DNA from: MGML01 sp034416335
GTDB lineage: Bacteria; Chloroflexota; Dehalococcoidia; Dehalococcoidales; UBA2162
Assembly: GCA_034416335.1 (NCBI GenBank)
Contig: DAOULV010000026.1
Coordinates: 27,524 to 91,523 of the forward strand
Direction: 5' to 3'
DNA length: 64,000 nt
Position 1 is the stretch's first letter; the number at the start of each line of letters is the position of its first letter. This document shows, piece after piece, positions 14,812 to 23,359 of the stretch. The notes under the pieces were generated by a model. The model was given only the letters and a program-made list of their open reading frames with translations, ran no database searches and was not told the DNA's origin. Both the position numbers and the translations under genes were made by a program.

Positions 14812-15825
14812 TTGAAGGCAGTAATAGTTGAAAAATTAGGTGAAGCGACACTTAAGGAAATACCTATCAGGGATCCGGGCTTCGAAGAAATAAAGGTCAG
14901 AATCGCATACTGCGGTATCGGTGGATGCGACCCGTTTATTATCACCGGAGAGGTGGCACTACCGCTGCCCTGGCACCTGGGTTACCAGGCTTCCGGCGTA
15001 ATCGAAGAACTGGGTGAAGGCGCAGAAGCGCGGGGATTGAAAGTAGGCGACAGAGTTGCTCTCGATCAGTACCGCTATTGCGGAGCATGTTATAACTGCA
15101 TGCACGACCGGGAGACTTTCTGCGAGAATCGTAATTATCCGTACGGATATCTCGATGCAATGATGGCGGAGTATATTACCGTCCACCAGCGACAGGCGTG
15201 GAAACTGCCGGAATCGATATCCCTGGAAGAAGCAACGCTTACCGAAGTGGTAGGTGCGTCGATACCGGCTGTAGACCTGGCGCCTTTCAAGATAGGGGAC
15301 AGTGTAATGGTTATCGGCGGCGGCACCTGCGGTCTGATTATTTTACAACTGGCGAAGCTGCAGGGCGGGACGAAATTGACGGTAGTCGAGCCGGTCGAGG
15401 CCAAGCGTAAACTGGCACTGAAACTGGGTGCCGACTACGTGATAGACCCGAAAAACCAGGATGTGGTCGCTGAGGCAATGAAGATAAGCGAACGCGGATT
15501 CGACCGTATAATCGAAGCTTCCGGCGAGTCCGAGATGATACCTCCGTGTATCGACATGCTGGCACAGTGCGGAAAGATTGTCCTTTTCGGCATCTATCCG
15601 GACAACCCCAAGCTCGACTACGATGTGCATAAGATATGGTTCAAGGAAGCCGGGATACAGGGAGTTTTCGGCCAGTCGAACCTTTTCCCGAGGGCGGTAG
15701 ATATTCTGCCCAAGCTCGACCTGAAGTCGATGCTGGGTCCGACATATCCCCTGGAGGACTTCATGGATGCCATAGAAGCTCACAAGACAATGCAGTATGC
15801 CAGGGTGCTGGTCAAGTGTACTTAA
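14812..15825 (+). CDS. MDR-family dehydrogenase with altered catalytic zinc site
   Basis: 337 residues of the zinc alcohol dehydrogenase (medium-chain) family. The structural zinc lobe is intact (C-G-A-C-x2-C-x7-C, about 87-101) and the nucleotide fold shows G-G-G-T-C-G-L at about 166-172. The catalytic zinc ligands look changed: the usual C-G-x-C-G-T-D is C-G-I-G-G-C-D, and the usual G-H-E is G-Y-Q. Zinc chemistry may be shifted or lost. TTG start 7 bases after AGGAGGG. NAD(P)-dependent oxidoreductase, substrate unknown. Upstream partner is the divergent barrel protein. Confidence 0.8.
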   Translation: MKAVIVEKLGEATLKEIPIRDPGFEEIKVRIAYCGIGGCDPFIITGEVALPLPWHLGYQASGVIEELGEGAEARGLKVGDRVALDQYRYCGACYNCMHDRETFCENRNYPYGYLDAMMAEYITVHQRQAWKLPESISLEEATLTEVVGASIPAVDLAPFKIGDSVMVIGGGTCGLIILQLAKLQGGTKLTVVEPVEAKRKLALKLGADYVIDPKNQDVVAEAMKISERGFDRIIEASGESEMIPPCIDMLAQCGKIVLFGIYPDNPKLDYDVHKIWFKEAGIQGVFGQSNLFPRAVDILPKLDLKSMLGPTYPLEDFMDAIEAHKTMQYARVLVKCT

Positions 15826-15850
15826 GATAATTAAGCATAAGCAGCAGGCG

Positions 15851-15882
15851 AAAAAAGGGGAGTAGAAATACTCCCCTTTTTT
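15851..15882 (+). terminator. Terminator of the MDR dehydrogenase
   Basis: AAAAAAGGGGAGTA-GAAA-TACTCCCCTTTTTT, a perfect stem with a U tract. Confidence 0.9.
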
Positions 15883-15890
15883 AAGTTTTG

Positions 15891-15934
15891 GTGATATATA
15901 TCACATCTTGACAATAAAGCGCTGCTGATATAAT
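15891..15934 (+). promoter_or_regulatory. katG promoter with upstream palindrome
   Basis: Perfect 14-base palindrome GTGATATATATCAC (15891-15904), then TTGACA (15908-15913), a short 15-base spacer and TATAAT (15929-15934). The palindrome immediately before the -35 and the short spacer suggest control by a DNA-binding regulator, possibly of the CRP/FNR or peroxide-sensing type. Confidence 0.6.
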
Positions 15935-15971
15935 CTTATCGTCCCGATGTAATTGAATAAGGAGGAAATTA

Positions 15972-18170
15972 ATGACCGGAGATAATACGAGGAAGGTAAC
16001 AGATGGGGCTAGCAAACCTGCCGCTGGCAGCGGTACATCGAATCGAGACTGGTGGCCTGACCAGTTGAACCTCAAGATTCTACATCAGAACTCTAACCTG
16101 AGTAATCCAATGGGTGAAGAATTTAACTACGCCGAGGAATTCAAGAAACTCGACCTGAATGCAGTAAAGCAGGACCTTTATGCGCTGATGACCAACTCTC
16201 AAGGCTGGTGGCCGGCCGATTACGGACACTACGGGCCGCTTTTCATACGGATGGCATGGCACAGCGCAGGCACGTACCGAATGGGCGATGGCCGCGGAGG
16301 TGCCGGCAGCGGTCAGCAGCGTTTCCCACCTCTCAACAGCTGGCCGGATAATATCAACCTGGACAAGGCACGCCGGCTGCTCTGGCCAATCAAGCAGAAA
16401 TACGGCAGGAAAATATCCTGGGCCGACCTTATGATACTTGCCGGTAACTGCGCGATCGAGTCTATGGGATTAAAGACCTTTGGTTTCGGCGGCGGGCGCG
16501 AGGACATCTGGGAGCCGGAAGAGGACGTTTACTGGGGCTCCGAGAGCGAATGGCTTGAAGACAGGCGCTATTCCGGTGACCGGGAACTTGAGAACCCCCT
16601 TGCCGCCGTGCAGATGGGTCTGATTTACGTGAACCCGGAAGGGCCAAACGGTAATCCTGATCCGGTTGCGTCGGGCCGTGACGTCCGCGAGACCTTTTCA
16701 CGCATGGCAATGAACGACGAGGAAACGGTCGCGCTCGTTGCCGGCGGGCACACGTTCGGCAAAAGTCATGGGGCTGGCGACCCGGCGCACGTCGGTCCGG
16801 AACCTGAAGCCGCCGGTATCGAGGAACAGGGCCTTGGCTGGAAGAGCAGCTTCGGCAGCGGCAAAGGCGGCGATACAATCAGCAATGGCATTGAAGGTGC
16901 CTGGACGTACAATCCTATCGAGTGGAACAGCGACTATTTCGATATTCTGTTCGGCTACGAATGGGAGCTGACTGAGAGCCCGGCCGGTGCGAAACAGTGG
17001 AGGCCGAAAGGCGGCGCTGCGTCGGACAAGGTGCCGGATGCCCACGATCCTTCGAAACGGCATGCACCCATGATGACAACGGCAGACCTTTCATTGAGGT
17101 TCGACCCGATCTATGAACCTATTGCGCGGCGTTTCCAAAAGGATCCGGAAGCGTTCGCGGACGCTTTCGCCCGGGCATGGTTCAAGCTGACCCACCGTGA
17201 CATGGGCCCCCGCTCACGCTACCTCGGCCCGGATGTCCCGGCAGAGGAACTAATCTGGCAGGACCCGGTACCCGAAGTCGATCATGAACTGATAGATGAG
17301 CAGGACATCGCGGACCTCAAGGGCAAGATACTTGCTTCAGGTCTGTCCATCTCCCAGCTGGTCTCGACTGCCTGGGCGTCGGCATCCACGTTCCGTGGTT
17401 CAGACAAGCGCGGTGGGGCAAACGGAGCGCGCATTCGTCTTGCGCCGCAAAAAGACTGGGAAGTCAACCAACCCGCCCAACTGAAGACCGCCCTGCAGAC
17501 CCTCGAAGGAATCCAGAAGGAGTTCAACAGCACGCAGTCAGGAGGAAAGAAGGTTTCACTCGCCGACCTGATTGTCCTGGGTGGATGCGCAGGTGTCGAG
17601 CAGGTCGCGAAGAACGCCGGATACGATATAACCGTTCCCTTCTCACCGGGACGTACCGATGCGCTGCAGGAGCAGACCGACGTGGACTCATTCGCAGTAC
17701 TCGAACCGGTTGCAGACGGGTTCCGTAATTACCTTAAAACCAAATACGCTGTATCGGAAGAGGAACTGCTGGTTGACAGAGCGCAGCTGCTGACACTGAC
17801 TGCTCCCGAGATGACGGTTCTCATTGGCGGTATGCGCGTCTTGAACGCTAACTCCGGGCAGTCGCAGCATGGTGTATTCACCAGGCGACCGGAGACTCTC
17901 ACCAATGATTTCTTTGTGAATCTGCTCGACATGGGAACGACCTGGAGTGTAACCCCGGAAGATAAAGACGTATTCGAGGGTCGTGATAGCGAAACCGGCG
18001 AGCTTAGATGGACCGGCACCCGTGTCGACCTTATCTTCGGGTCGAACTCCCAGCTCCGGGCTTTAGCGGAAGTCTACGGATGTGAAGACTCCGGGGAGAA
18101 ATTTGTGAACGACTTTGTAGCGGCGTGGAATAAAGTGATGAACCTTGACCGCTTCGACCTCACCCGTTAG
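15972..18170 (+). CDS. katG: Catalase-peroxidase
   Basis: 732 residues, full-length two-domain KatG, a heme b enzyme that destroys hydrogen peroxide. The N-terminal active domain has the distal Arg-Trp-His in I-R-M-A-W-H-S-A-G-T-Y-R and the proximal His in G-G-H-T-F-G-K-S-H-G. The partners of the Met-Tyr-Trp adduct are visible as G-L-I-Y-V-N-P-E-G-P and the R-M-A-M-N-D-E-E helix. The second, heme-free domain starts near residue 420. GGAGG lies 6 bases before the ATG. It is unusual in an otherwise anaerobic gene set and more GC-rich than its neighbours, so transfer is plausible. Confidence 0.97.
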   Translation: MTGDNTRKVTDGASKPAAGSGTSNRDWWPDQLNLKILHQNSNLSNPMGEEFNYAEEFKKLDLNAVKQDLYALMTNSQGWWPADYGHYGPLFIRMAWHSAGTYRMGDGRGGAGSGQQRFPPLNSWPDNINLDKARRLLWPIKQKYGRKISWADLMILAGNCAIESMGLKTFGFGGGREDIWEPEEDVYWGSESEWLEDRRYSGDRELENPLAAVQMGLIYVNPEGPNGNPDPVASGRDVRETFSRMAMNDEETVALVAGGHTFGKSHGAGDPAHVGPEPEAAGIEEQGLGWKSSFGSGKGGDTISNGIEGAWTYNPIEWNSDYFDILFGYEWELTESPAGAKQWRPKGGAASDKVPDAHDPSKRHAPMMTTADLSLRFDPIYEPIARRFQKDPEAFADAFARAWFKLTHRDMGPRSRYLGPDVPAEELIWQDPVPEVDHELIDEQDIADLKGKILASGLSISQLVSTAWASASTFRGSDKRGGANGARIRLAPQKDWEVNQPAQLKTALQTLEGIQKEFNSTQSGGKKVSLADLIVLGGCAGVEQVAKNAGYDITVPFSPGRTDALQEQTDVDSFAVLEPVADGFRNYLKTKYAVSEEELLVDRAQLLTLTAPEMTVLIGGMRVLNANSGQSQHGVFTRRPETLTNDFFVNLLDMGTTWSVTPEDKDVFEGRDSETGELRWTGTRVDLIFGSNSQLRALAEVYGCEDSGEKFVNDFVAAWNKVMNLDRFDLTR

Positions 18171-18195
18171 CAGCAGGTTGTTAAGTATGTTTAAA

Positions 18196-18221
18196 GGGGT
18201 GGAATATTAATATTCCACCCC
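18196..18221 (+). terminator. Hairpin after katG
   Basis: A perfect 26-base palindrome GGGGTGGAATATT/AATATTCCACCCC, 25 bases after the stop, with only a weak T-rich tail. Confidence 0.75.
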
Positions 18222-18251
18222 TCCTTCATTTATCCGGTATTTCTATTAATT

Positions 18252-18494
18252 CAATTTGCATCTGGTTGTTTATATATTCCTTACCCCCTGACCCCCTTTC
18301 CGACCAGAACAATCGACACTGAGCGGAAGGATTTTCTGGTCAGAAAGGGGGAGTAAATAAGAGAGAGGGGTGAAACCCCTCTCTCAAACTCTTTCCCCAT
18401 CAAACAATCGAAACATTTCTGCTAAATACAGCTACTGTTTGAGGGGGATAAAGGGGGTGAACCGAAAATCACAACCAAAACCGAATAATACTGC
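18252..18494 (+). repeat. Modular palindromic repeat R2 (long form)
   Basis: About 240 bases. Left end TTTGCATCTGGTTGTTTATA; module 1 hairpin between CCCCCTTTCC and GAAAGGGGG (18293-18347); module 2 hairpin GAGAGAGGGG-TGAAA-CCCCTCTCTC; module 3 from TCTTTCCCC to CTGTTTGAGGGGG; right end GGTGAACCGAAAATCACAAC. Modules 2 and 3 recur in inverted orientation at 63806-64000, and module 3 recurs at 23640-23740. It fills the gap between katG and the next gene. Confidence 0.75.
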
Positions 18495-18506
18495 GTTATT
18501 TACGTA

Positions 18507-18558
18507 TTGACAATCACTCAGCTCTGAATTATAATACCTAGTCAATCTAGGTATTATA
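18507..18558 (+). promoter_or_regulatory. Consensus promoter overlapped by an 11-bp inverted repeat
   Basis: TTGACA (18507-18512), 17 bases, TATAAT (18530-18535). The -10 begins a perfect inverted repeat TATAATACCTA (18530-18540), 7 bases, TAGGTATTATA (18548-18558) that spans the transcription start. Confidence 0.8.
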
Positions 18559-18573
18559 CTATAGGAGGGTATA

Positions 18574-18930
18574 ATGAAGATTATTTCTATCATTATTATC
18601 GTACTGGGTGTGGTAAGCATTGTGTTCGGAGTCCTGTTTATTACTCAGGCTGCTTCCGGCATGAAGGAAATCGAGGAATCTATTGCGCCATTACCGCTTA
18701 AGCAACTCGACGATCAATACGATGCGGTAAACATGCAATATAAGCAGATGAGAGATGCCGGTGCTCAGCCAAGTCCGGAATACAATTACCTGGTCATCCA
18801 GAAAACAGGACTCGGATTAGCCAGAGCTAACGTTGGCGCCGCTCAAGCGGTGCAGATTAACGGTATTATCGATATCGTTCTGGGCCTCGGACTGGGTCTG
18901 GCCGGTTTCGTTCTGATGCGATCCCGGTAG
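18574..18930 (+). CDS. Small membrane protein with periplasmic coil
   Basis: 118 residues with a hydrophobic helix at each end (about 4-26 and 93-115, both rich in I/L/V/G) and a polar central part of about 60 residues (Q-L-D-D-Q-Y-D-A-V-N-M-Q-Y-K-Q-M) that could form a coil on one side of the membrane. No named family is recognised. It has a strong promoter overlapped by a symmetric element, so expression is probably switchable. AGGAGGG lies 5 bases before the ATG. Confidence 0.65.
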   Translation: MKIISIIIIVLGVVSIVFGVLFITQAASGMKEIEESIAPLPLKQLDDQYDAVNMQYKQMRDAGAQPSPEYNYLVIQKTGLGLARANVGAAQAVQINGIIDIVLGLGLGLAGFVLMRSR

Positions 18931-19021
18931 ACGTCTGAATATATCGTAAAGGAATGCAAACTCAGACTGGCGTCCTGATACCCGGACGCCAGTCTGAACA
19001 ATGCGACTGTGTCCATCAGGT

Positions 19022-19426
19022 TTATTGCCGCTGCTCTCCGCAGTTCAGACAGTACCCCTTATGAACGCAGATGGTCCCGCCGCAGGCAGGACAGCGCCAC
19101 CGTTGGCGTTCTTTCTCCTCGAAGGCTGCCAGCCCGTTATCCCTGATATATTCAAGGTTTTCCAGCATACTCATTCCGTACCTGGTCCGGTACCGTTTAT
19201 CAAGCTGCCTGAGTCTTTTGCAGGGGTACTTTTCACATTCGTAACAAAATCCCGAATCATTCGTTTTCCATATTTCACAGTTACGGATAACGCAGCGCGC
19301 TATCGATACCCATTGAGTTTCATCCACGGAATAACATCCCGGGCAGGTATTCTTTTGCCTGAGAAAGGCATGGCAGATACTGCAGTTCATTCCGCAGGGG
19401 GCTATAAGCAGGTTTTTCAACATCAT
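19022..19426 (-). CDS. DUF3795-type Cys-rich protein
   Basis: About 134 residues with many cysteines. It opens with the DUF3795 signature A-P-C-G-M-N-C-S-I-C, then C-P-G-C, and a Y-E-C-E-K-Y-P-C-K-R-L segment; a C-terminal zinc ribbon with C-P-A-C-G and C-L-N-C-G closes the chain. The role of this family is not known; the cysteines could bind zinc or an iron-sulfur cluster. The start is one of two adjacent ATGs at 19426 and 19423; an upstream extension has no support. Confidence 0.7.
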   Translation of the reverse strand: MMLKNLLIAPCGMNCSICHAFLRQKNTCPGCYSVDETQWVSIARCVIRNCEIWKTNDSGFCYECEKYPCKRLRQLDKRYRTRYGMSMLENLEYIRDNGLAAFEEKERQRWRCPACGGTICVHKGYCLNCGEQRQ

Positions 19427-19500
19427 AATCCGTCCCGGGTGTTCAAGCTCAGGGATAATTATACAGAAACCGGACGCATTATTCATCCTGAGAAAATATA

Positions 19501-19733
19501 GGTACTATTCGGTGTTGGTTGTTATTGTACTCACCCCCGTATCCCCCTCTCACGCAGTACCCTGATTAAGCCGTAAAGATTAGTTTGCGTGAAAGGGGGA
19601 AAGTATTGTTGAGAGGGGGCTCCCTCCCCCATTTTAACTCCCCTCTCCAACCGAAAAAGACTAACAACAATTATCAATGGTTTGGGCTGGAGAGGGGTCA
19701 GGGGTGAGGTAAATACCACCAACCAAATGTAAA
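19501..19733 (+). repeat. Modular palindromic repeat R3
   Basis: Left end GTACTATTCGG followed by TTGGTTGTTATTG and TCACCCCC; right end GGGGTGAGGTAAATACCAC then CAACCAAATGTAAACAG. These ends equal the right and left ends of R1 in inverse order, so R3 lies in the opposite orientation. The interior holds hairpins made of CCCCCTCTCACGCA with TGCGTGAAAGGGGG and CTCCCCTCTCCA with TGGAGAGGGG. It accounts for the gene-free stretch before 19783. Confidence 0.7.
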
Positions 19734-19782
19734 CAGAACTAAAATATAGACGCGCAAACCATTATGGTCTATAGTCTATGCT

Positions 19783-20553
19783 GTGAGTAAGTATTCGATA
19801 CCATATGATGACGTAAGAGAAGCTATCGATGCATTGCGTGACGGCGCGCGGGAGGTACTGGGCGACTATTTTACCGGCATGTATTTGTACGGGTCGCTGG
19901 CGCTGGGAGATTTTGATCCCGGACGGAGTGACATAGACCCGCTTATAGTAACCAACGGAGAGCTGCCGGATATCACTATCGAAGCACTGGCGGATATGCA
20001 CCGGCGTCTTTTCAGGAACGATATGGTATGGACGAAAAAGATGTCCGGAATTTATATACCGCTGGACGACCTGCGGGTTTATCGGAAAACAGGCCCGAAA
20101 ACCCCGATGTTCAACAGGGATGAGTTCCTGGTCGATCGGTACGATATCGACTGGGTGTTTCACCGGCATGTCCTGTATAAGTGCGGGGTGGAGATCGAAG
20201 GGCCACCTCTAAGAGAAATAATAGACCCCGTGCCGCCGGAACAACTTAAAGAAACCGCCTTTATATTCCTGCGTGACTGGGTACTCCTTACGTATGACGA
20301 CGAGATATTCAGGGGCGAAGGCCACCAGCCGTATTTTGTTCTCACGGTATGCCGCGGCCTGTATACATTCAGGAATGGTGATGTTGCCACCAAAAGAAAG
20401 TCGGTTGAATGGGTGATGGCTAATGTGGACGACAGATGGTCGGACCTGATACGGCAGGCTATGGACTGGCATTACGGTGACCCGTCGGGAGATATATCCC
20501 GGACGCAGAAGTTCATGCGGTATGTGATGGCGAAGGCGGGGGTGATGGTGTAA
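19783..20553 (+). CDS. Nucleotidyltransferase (AadA-like, DUF4111)
   Basis: 256 residues with a polymerase-beta-type nucleotidyltransferase domain: the motif G-S-L-A-L-G-D-F-D-P-G-R-S-D-I-D at about residues 38-53 supplies the two metal-binding aspartates, and a helical DUF4111-like domain follows. This is the arrangement of aminoglycoside adenylyltransferases (AadA). Whether it acts on an antibiotic is not shown; many relatives have unknown substrates. It starts with GTG. It stands alone between repeat R3 and a promoter, with no resistance genes around. Confidence 0.75.
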   Translation: MSKYSIPYDDVREAIDALRDGAREVLGDYFTGMYLYGSLALGDFDPGRSDIDPLIVTNGELPDITIEALADMHRRLFRNDMVWTKKMSGIYIPLDDLRVYRKTGPKTPMFNRDEFLVDRYDIDWVFHRHVLYKCGVEIEGPPLREIIDPVPPEQLKETAFIFLRDWVLLTYDDEIFRGEGHQPYFVLTVCRGLYTFRNGDVATKRKSVEWVMANVDDRWSDLIRQAMDWHYGDPSGDISRTQKFMRYVMAKAGVMV

Positions 20554-20580
20554 GGGCTGTATTCATTATTGGTGTTTCTC

Positions 20581-20609
20581 TTGACACCCATATTAAGACC
20601 ACATACACT
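20581..20609 (+). promoter_or_regulatory. Promoter of the zinc-ribbon/lemA block
   Basis: TTGACA (20581-20586), 17 bases, TACACT (20604-20609), 30 bases upstream of the ATG at 20640. Confidence 0.65.
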
Positions 20610-20639
20610 TAATCTAGTGTACTGGGAGGGTGTGGGACT

Positions 20640-21053
20640 ATGATTTGTCCGGTATGCAAAGTTGATATGGCAATCGTGGAGTATCACGATATCGAGCTCG
20701 ATTTCTGTACGGAGTGCAGGGGAGTGTGGTTCGATTCAGGAGAACTGGAGCTGGTGCTTCAAACGCAGCAGGCAGAAGGAATAGATGAATTTCTTGAAGG
20801 GATGAATAGTTCGCCGGATGCCGAAACGAAAGAGAAAAAGCGGAAGTGTCCGATTTGCGGGAAGAAGATGGACAAGAAGGACGTGGGTAAAGAACCGAAA
20901 GTAATGATAGATACCTGCGGCAGAGGTCACGGTCTCTGGTTCGACGGTGGCGAGGTTGTGCAGTTAAGCAGCCAGTTCAGTTCCGGAGTCGAAGGTCAGG
21001 CGGATAATCCCGCGATAGGGTTCTTCGAGGAATTTTTCGGCACGCCGGAATAA
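20640..21053 (+). CDS. Double zf-TFIIB-type zinc-ribbon protein
   Basis: 137 residues with two zf-TFIIB-like units. The first is C-P-V-C-K with F-C-x-x-C-R-G-V-W-F-D-S-G-E-L (residues 3-38). The second is C-P-I-C-G with C-G-R-G-H-G-L-W-F-D-G-G-E-V (about 69-104), in which His may replace a Cys. Such proteins accompany membrane protease or LemA genes, but their biochemical task is not established. It begins the same-strand block with lemA 41 bases downstream, likely co-transcribed. Confidence 0.8.
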   Translation: MICPVCKVDMAIVEYHDIELDFCTECRGVWFDSGELELVLQTQQAEGIDEFLEGMNSSPDAETKEKKRKCPICGKKMDKKDVGKEPKVMIDTCGRGHGLWFDGGEVVQLSSQFSSGVEGQADNPAIGFFEEFFGTPE

Positions 21054-21094
21054 TTTACATAAAGTTAAATTTAACCTTAAGGAGGTTTGGTATT

Positions 21095-21661
21095 ATGATC
21101 GTTTTATGGGTGATACTTGGAATAATCGCACTTGTTATATTATGGATGATAGGTATGTACAACGGTCTGGTGAGATTAAGGAACGAGGTGAAGAACGCCT
21201 GGGCGCAGATAGACGTGCAGCTTAAGCGGCGTTACGACCTGATACCGAATCTTATCGAGACGGTCAAAGGGTATATGAGCCACGAGCGTGAAACACTTGA
21301 AGCAGTCACGCAGGCGCGTAATCTTGCCCAGCAGATATCGGGCACTGCCGGTGCCGGGGCTCGGGCCCAGGCTGAGAGTGAACTCAGTCAGGCTCTTTCG
21401 AGGCTGCTGGTAACAGTTGAGGCCTACCCGGACCTTAAAGCCAACCAGAATTTCCTGGCACTGCAAGAGGAACTCACCTCCACGGAAAACAAGATAAGTT
21501 TCTCACGGCAGTATTATAACGACTCGGTGCTCAGGTATAACAACAGGACGGAGATGTTCCCGTCCAACTTAATGGCGAGTATGGCAGGTTTCAAAGCCAG
21601 CGAATTCTTCGAGGTAACTCTGTCAGCAGAACGGGAAGCGCCGAAGGTAAGTTTCAGTTAG
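21095..21661 (+). CDS. lemA: LemA family protein
   Basis: 188 residues, standard LemA length. One N-terminal membrane helix (residues 2-22, ending in M-Y-N-G-L-V) is followed by the conserved L-x-N-E-V-K-N-A-W-A-Q-I-D-V-Q-L-K-R-R segment and the Y-D-L-I-P-N-L signature; the rest is a helical bundle with F-P-S-N-L near the end. LemA proteins are inner-membrane anchored with the bundle outside or at the membrane surface; function unknown but often linked to M48 proteases as here. AAGGAGG lies 8 bases before the ATG. Confidence 0.92.
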   Translation: MIVLWVILGIIALVILWMIGMYNGLVRLRNEVKNAWAQIDVQLKRRYDLIPNLIETVKGYMSHERETLEAVTQARNLAQQISGTAGAGARAQAESELSQALSRLLVTVEAYPDLKANQNFLALQEELTSTENKISFSRQYYNDSVLRYNNRTEMFPSNLMASMAGFKASEFFEVTLSAEREAPKVSFS

Positions 21662-21737
21662 CGAAATAAAGCATTTTAAATCAGTATTACGGCAGATGAA
21701 ATCGCGATACAACGTGATTTACTCAAAGAGCGTTACT

Positions 21738-21762
21738 GGATTCCAGCCTTCGCTGGAATGAC
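21738..21762. repeat. REP-like short palindrome
   Basis: ATTCCAGC-CTTC-GCTGGAAT followed by GAC; same 8-bp stem and 4-base loop geometry as 571-592. Confidence 0.6.
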
Positions 21763-21832
21763 AAAATCCTGCATTTAGCAGGTAATATGGTTAGGACACG
21801 CCAGTTGATTTTATAAATAAAGAAGTAATTAT

Positions 21833-23035
21833 ATGTGGGAGCAAATAAGGTCTAATCGCAGAAGATCGATGGTACTGGTGATTGCCATGGGCTTGATACT
21901 CCTGGCAATCGGCTGGCTGCTGGGTTATGCCTTTATGGACAACCCGGTCGGTGGGCTGGTTGTTGCGGGAATTATCTGGGGAGTGATGAGCCTGGTAGGG
22001 TACTTTCAGGGCGACAGCATACTGCTTACATTATCAAGAGCCAGAAAAATCGGCCCCGACGACCATCCGCGACTGTACAATATCGTCGAAGAAATGAAGA
22101 TTGCCTCCGGACTTGAGTATATGCCGGGTATTTATATAATCGATGATCCCGCAATGAACGCGTTTGCCACCGGTAGAGACCCGAAACGAGCGTCGGTGGC
22201 TATAACTTCCGGACTGCTGAATAAGCTTAACAGAGATGAGCTGCAGGGGGTAATCGCCCACGAGATGGCCCATATTAAGAACCGTGATGTCCTGCTGATG
22301 GCGCTGACCAGTGTGCTGCTGGGGACTATCGTTATCCTGGCGTGGTACGGTTCGAGGATAATGTTATTCAGCGGCGGGGGCAGGTCAAGGAGTTCATCAC
22401 GCGGCGGAGGTGGCCAGGCACAGTTGATAATAATGATAGTGGCTATAGCCCTGGCGATACTGGCGCCGATACTGGCCCAGCTTATTTACTTCGCCATATC
22501 CAGGAAAAGGGAATACCTTGCCGATGCATCTTCGGCTTTATATACGCGTTATCCCGAGGGGCTGGCTTCAGCCCTGGAGAAACTGGGAAAATCCACCGGA
22601 CAGTTACAGTCAGCCAACAAGGCGACCGCACCGATGTATATCGTCAACCCGTTCCGCAAGGAGGGCGTGAAATTCAGCGATCTATCCAGTACACATCCAC
22701 CGATTTCCGAGAGAATAAATATCCTGCGGAAGATGGCAGGCGCTTCCTATATTAATTACAATGAAGCCTACCGGGACGTACACCACGGACGCGGGGGAGT
22801 TATACCGGCGACAGGACTGGTTGGTGAAAATATTCCGATCCCGGCGAATACTCCTTCTTCGAAAACGGACGATCCCGATGAGAAGCAGCGAATTCGGGAA
22901 ACGTCCGCTGTACTTCAGCGGTTGGGCGGTTACAGAACACTGGAATGTGACTGCGGTGCAAAGCTGAAAATTCCTCCGGTGATGACCAGGGGGACACTTA
23001 CCTGTCCGCGCTGCGGCAGGAAACACACCGTTTAA
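21833..23035 (+). CDS. htpX: HtpX-type M48 membrane metalloprotease with C-terminal zinc ribbon
   Basis: 400 residues, about 100 longer than typical HtpX. Two N-terminal membrane helices (about 13-33 and 38-58) precede the zinc site H-E-M-A-H at about residue 144, with the third ligand in R-E-Y-L-A-D; two more helices lie between them (about 161-180 and 199-222). The extra C-terminus ends with a zinc ribbon C-D-C-G and C-P-R-C-G-R, unusual for HtpX. It degrades damaged membrane proteins. It follows lemA by 170 bases that contain a REP-like palindrome. Confidence 0.9.
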   Translation: MWEQIRSNRRRSMVLVIAMGLILLAIGWLLGYAFMDNPVGGLVVAGIIWGVMSLVGYFQGDSILLTLSRARKIGPDDHPRLYNIVEEMKIASGLEYMPGIYIIDDPAMNAFATGRDPKRASVAITSGLLNKLNRDELQGVIAHEMAHIKNRDVLLMALTSVLLGTIVILAWYGSRIMLFSGGGRSRSSSRGGGGQAQLIIMIVAIALAILAPILAQLIYFAISRKREYLADASSALYTRYPEGLASALEKLGKSTGQLQSANKATAPMYIVNPFRKEGVKFSDLSSTHPPISERINILRKMAGASYINYNEAYRDVHHGRGGVIPATGLVGENIPIPANTPSSKTDDPDEKQRIRETSAVLQRLGGYRTLECDCGAKLKIPPVMTRGTLTCPRCGRKHTV

Positions 23036-23051
23036 ATATATTGCCATATCG

Positions 23052-23087
23052 CAGGAGATTCTTTGTCGATTCTCTCCTCAGAATGAC
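23052..23087. repeat. Short dispersed element
   Basis: GAGATTCTTTGTCGATTCTC followed by TCCTCAGAATGACGG; it resembles the GAGATTGC-to-GCAATGAC elements at 23574 and 26708, a kind of short palindrome widespread in bacterial intergenic DNA. Confidence 0.4.
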
Positions 23088-23095
23088 GGTACAAT

Positions 23096-23129
23096 AAAGA
23101 GGGAGTGACCATTTGGTCACTCCCTCTTT
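23096..23129. terminator. Bidirectional terminator
   Basis: A perfect 15-bp stem AAAGAGGGAGTGACC/GGTCACTCCCTCTTT with loop ATTT, between the convergent htpX gene and the small gene at 23144. Confidence 0.85.
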
Positions 23130-23143
23130 ACATATTTGATTTG

Positions 23144-23296
23144 TTATTTGCCGTCCTTTTCTTTCTTCGCGGCTTCCAGTTCGTCCTCCAGGTCTTCAAG
23201 CTGCTGCCACATCGACGGCGGTACCGAGTGAGGAGGCCATCTTGCCTTAAGGTCGGCTATCTTCTCCTCGATTTCCTTTATTTTATCTTCAGCCAT
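23144..23296 (-). CDS. Small charged coiled protein (50 aa)
   Basis: 50 residues: ATG at 23296, TAA at 23144. Two charged helices (E-D-K-I-K-E-I-E-E-K and L-E-D-L-E-D-E-L-E-A-A-K-K) flank a rigid W-P-P-H-S-V-P-P-S-M-W hinge. The regular heptad-like pattern and the terminator directly downstream support a real gene. No family name is known to me. A purine-rich AAGAGAG precedes the ATG as a weak ribosome site. Confidence 0.6.
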   Translation of the reverse strand: MAEDKIKEIEEKIADLKARWPPHSVPPSMWQQLEDLEDELEAAKKEKDGK

Positions 23297-23359
23297 TTTA
23301 ACTCTCTTCTTATCGGTTCTATTTACTCTACATTTATCCGATTGGCCTGTAAAGGAGGA

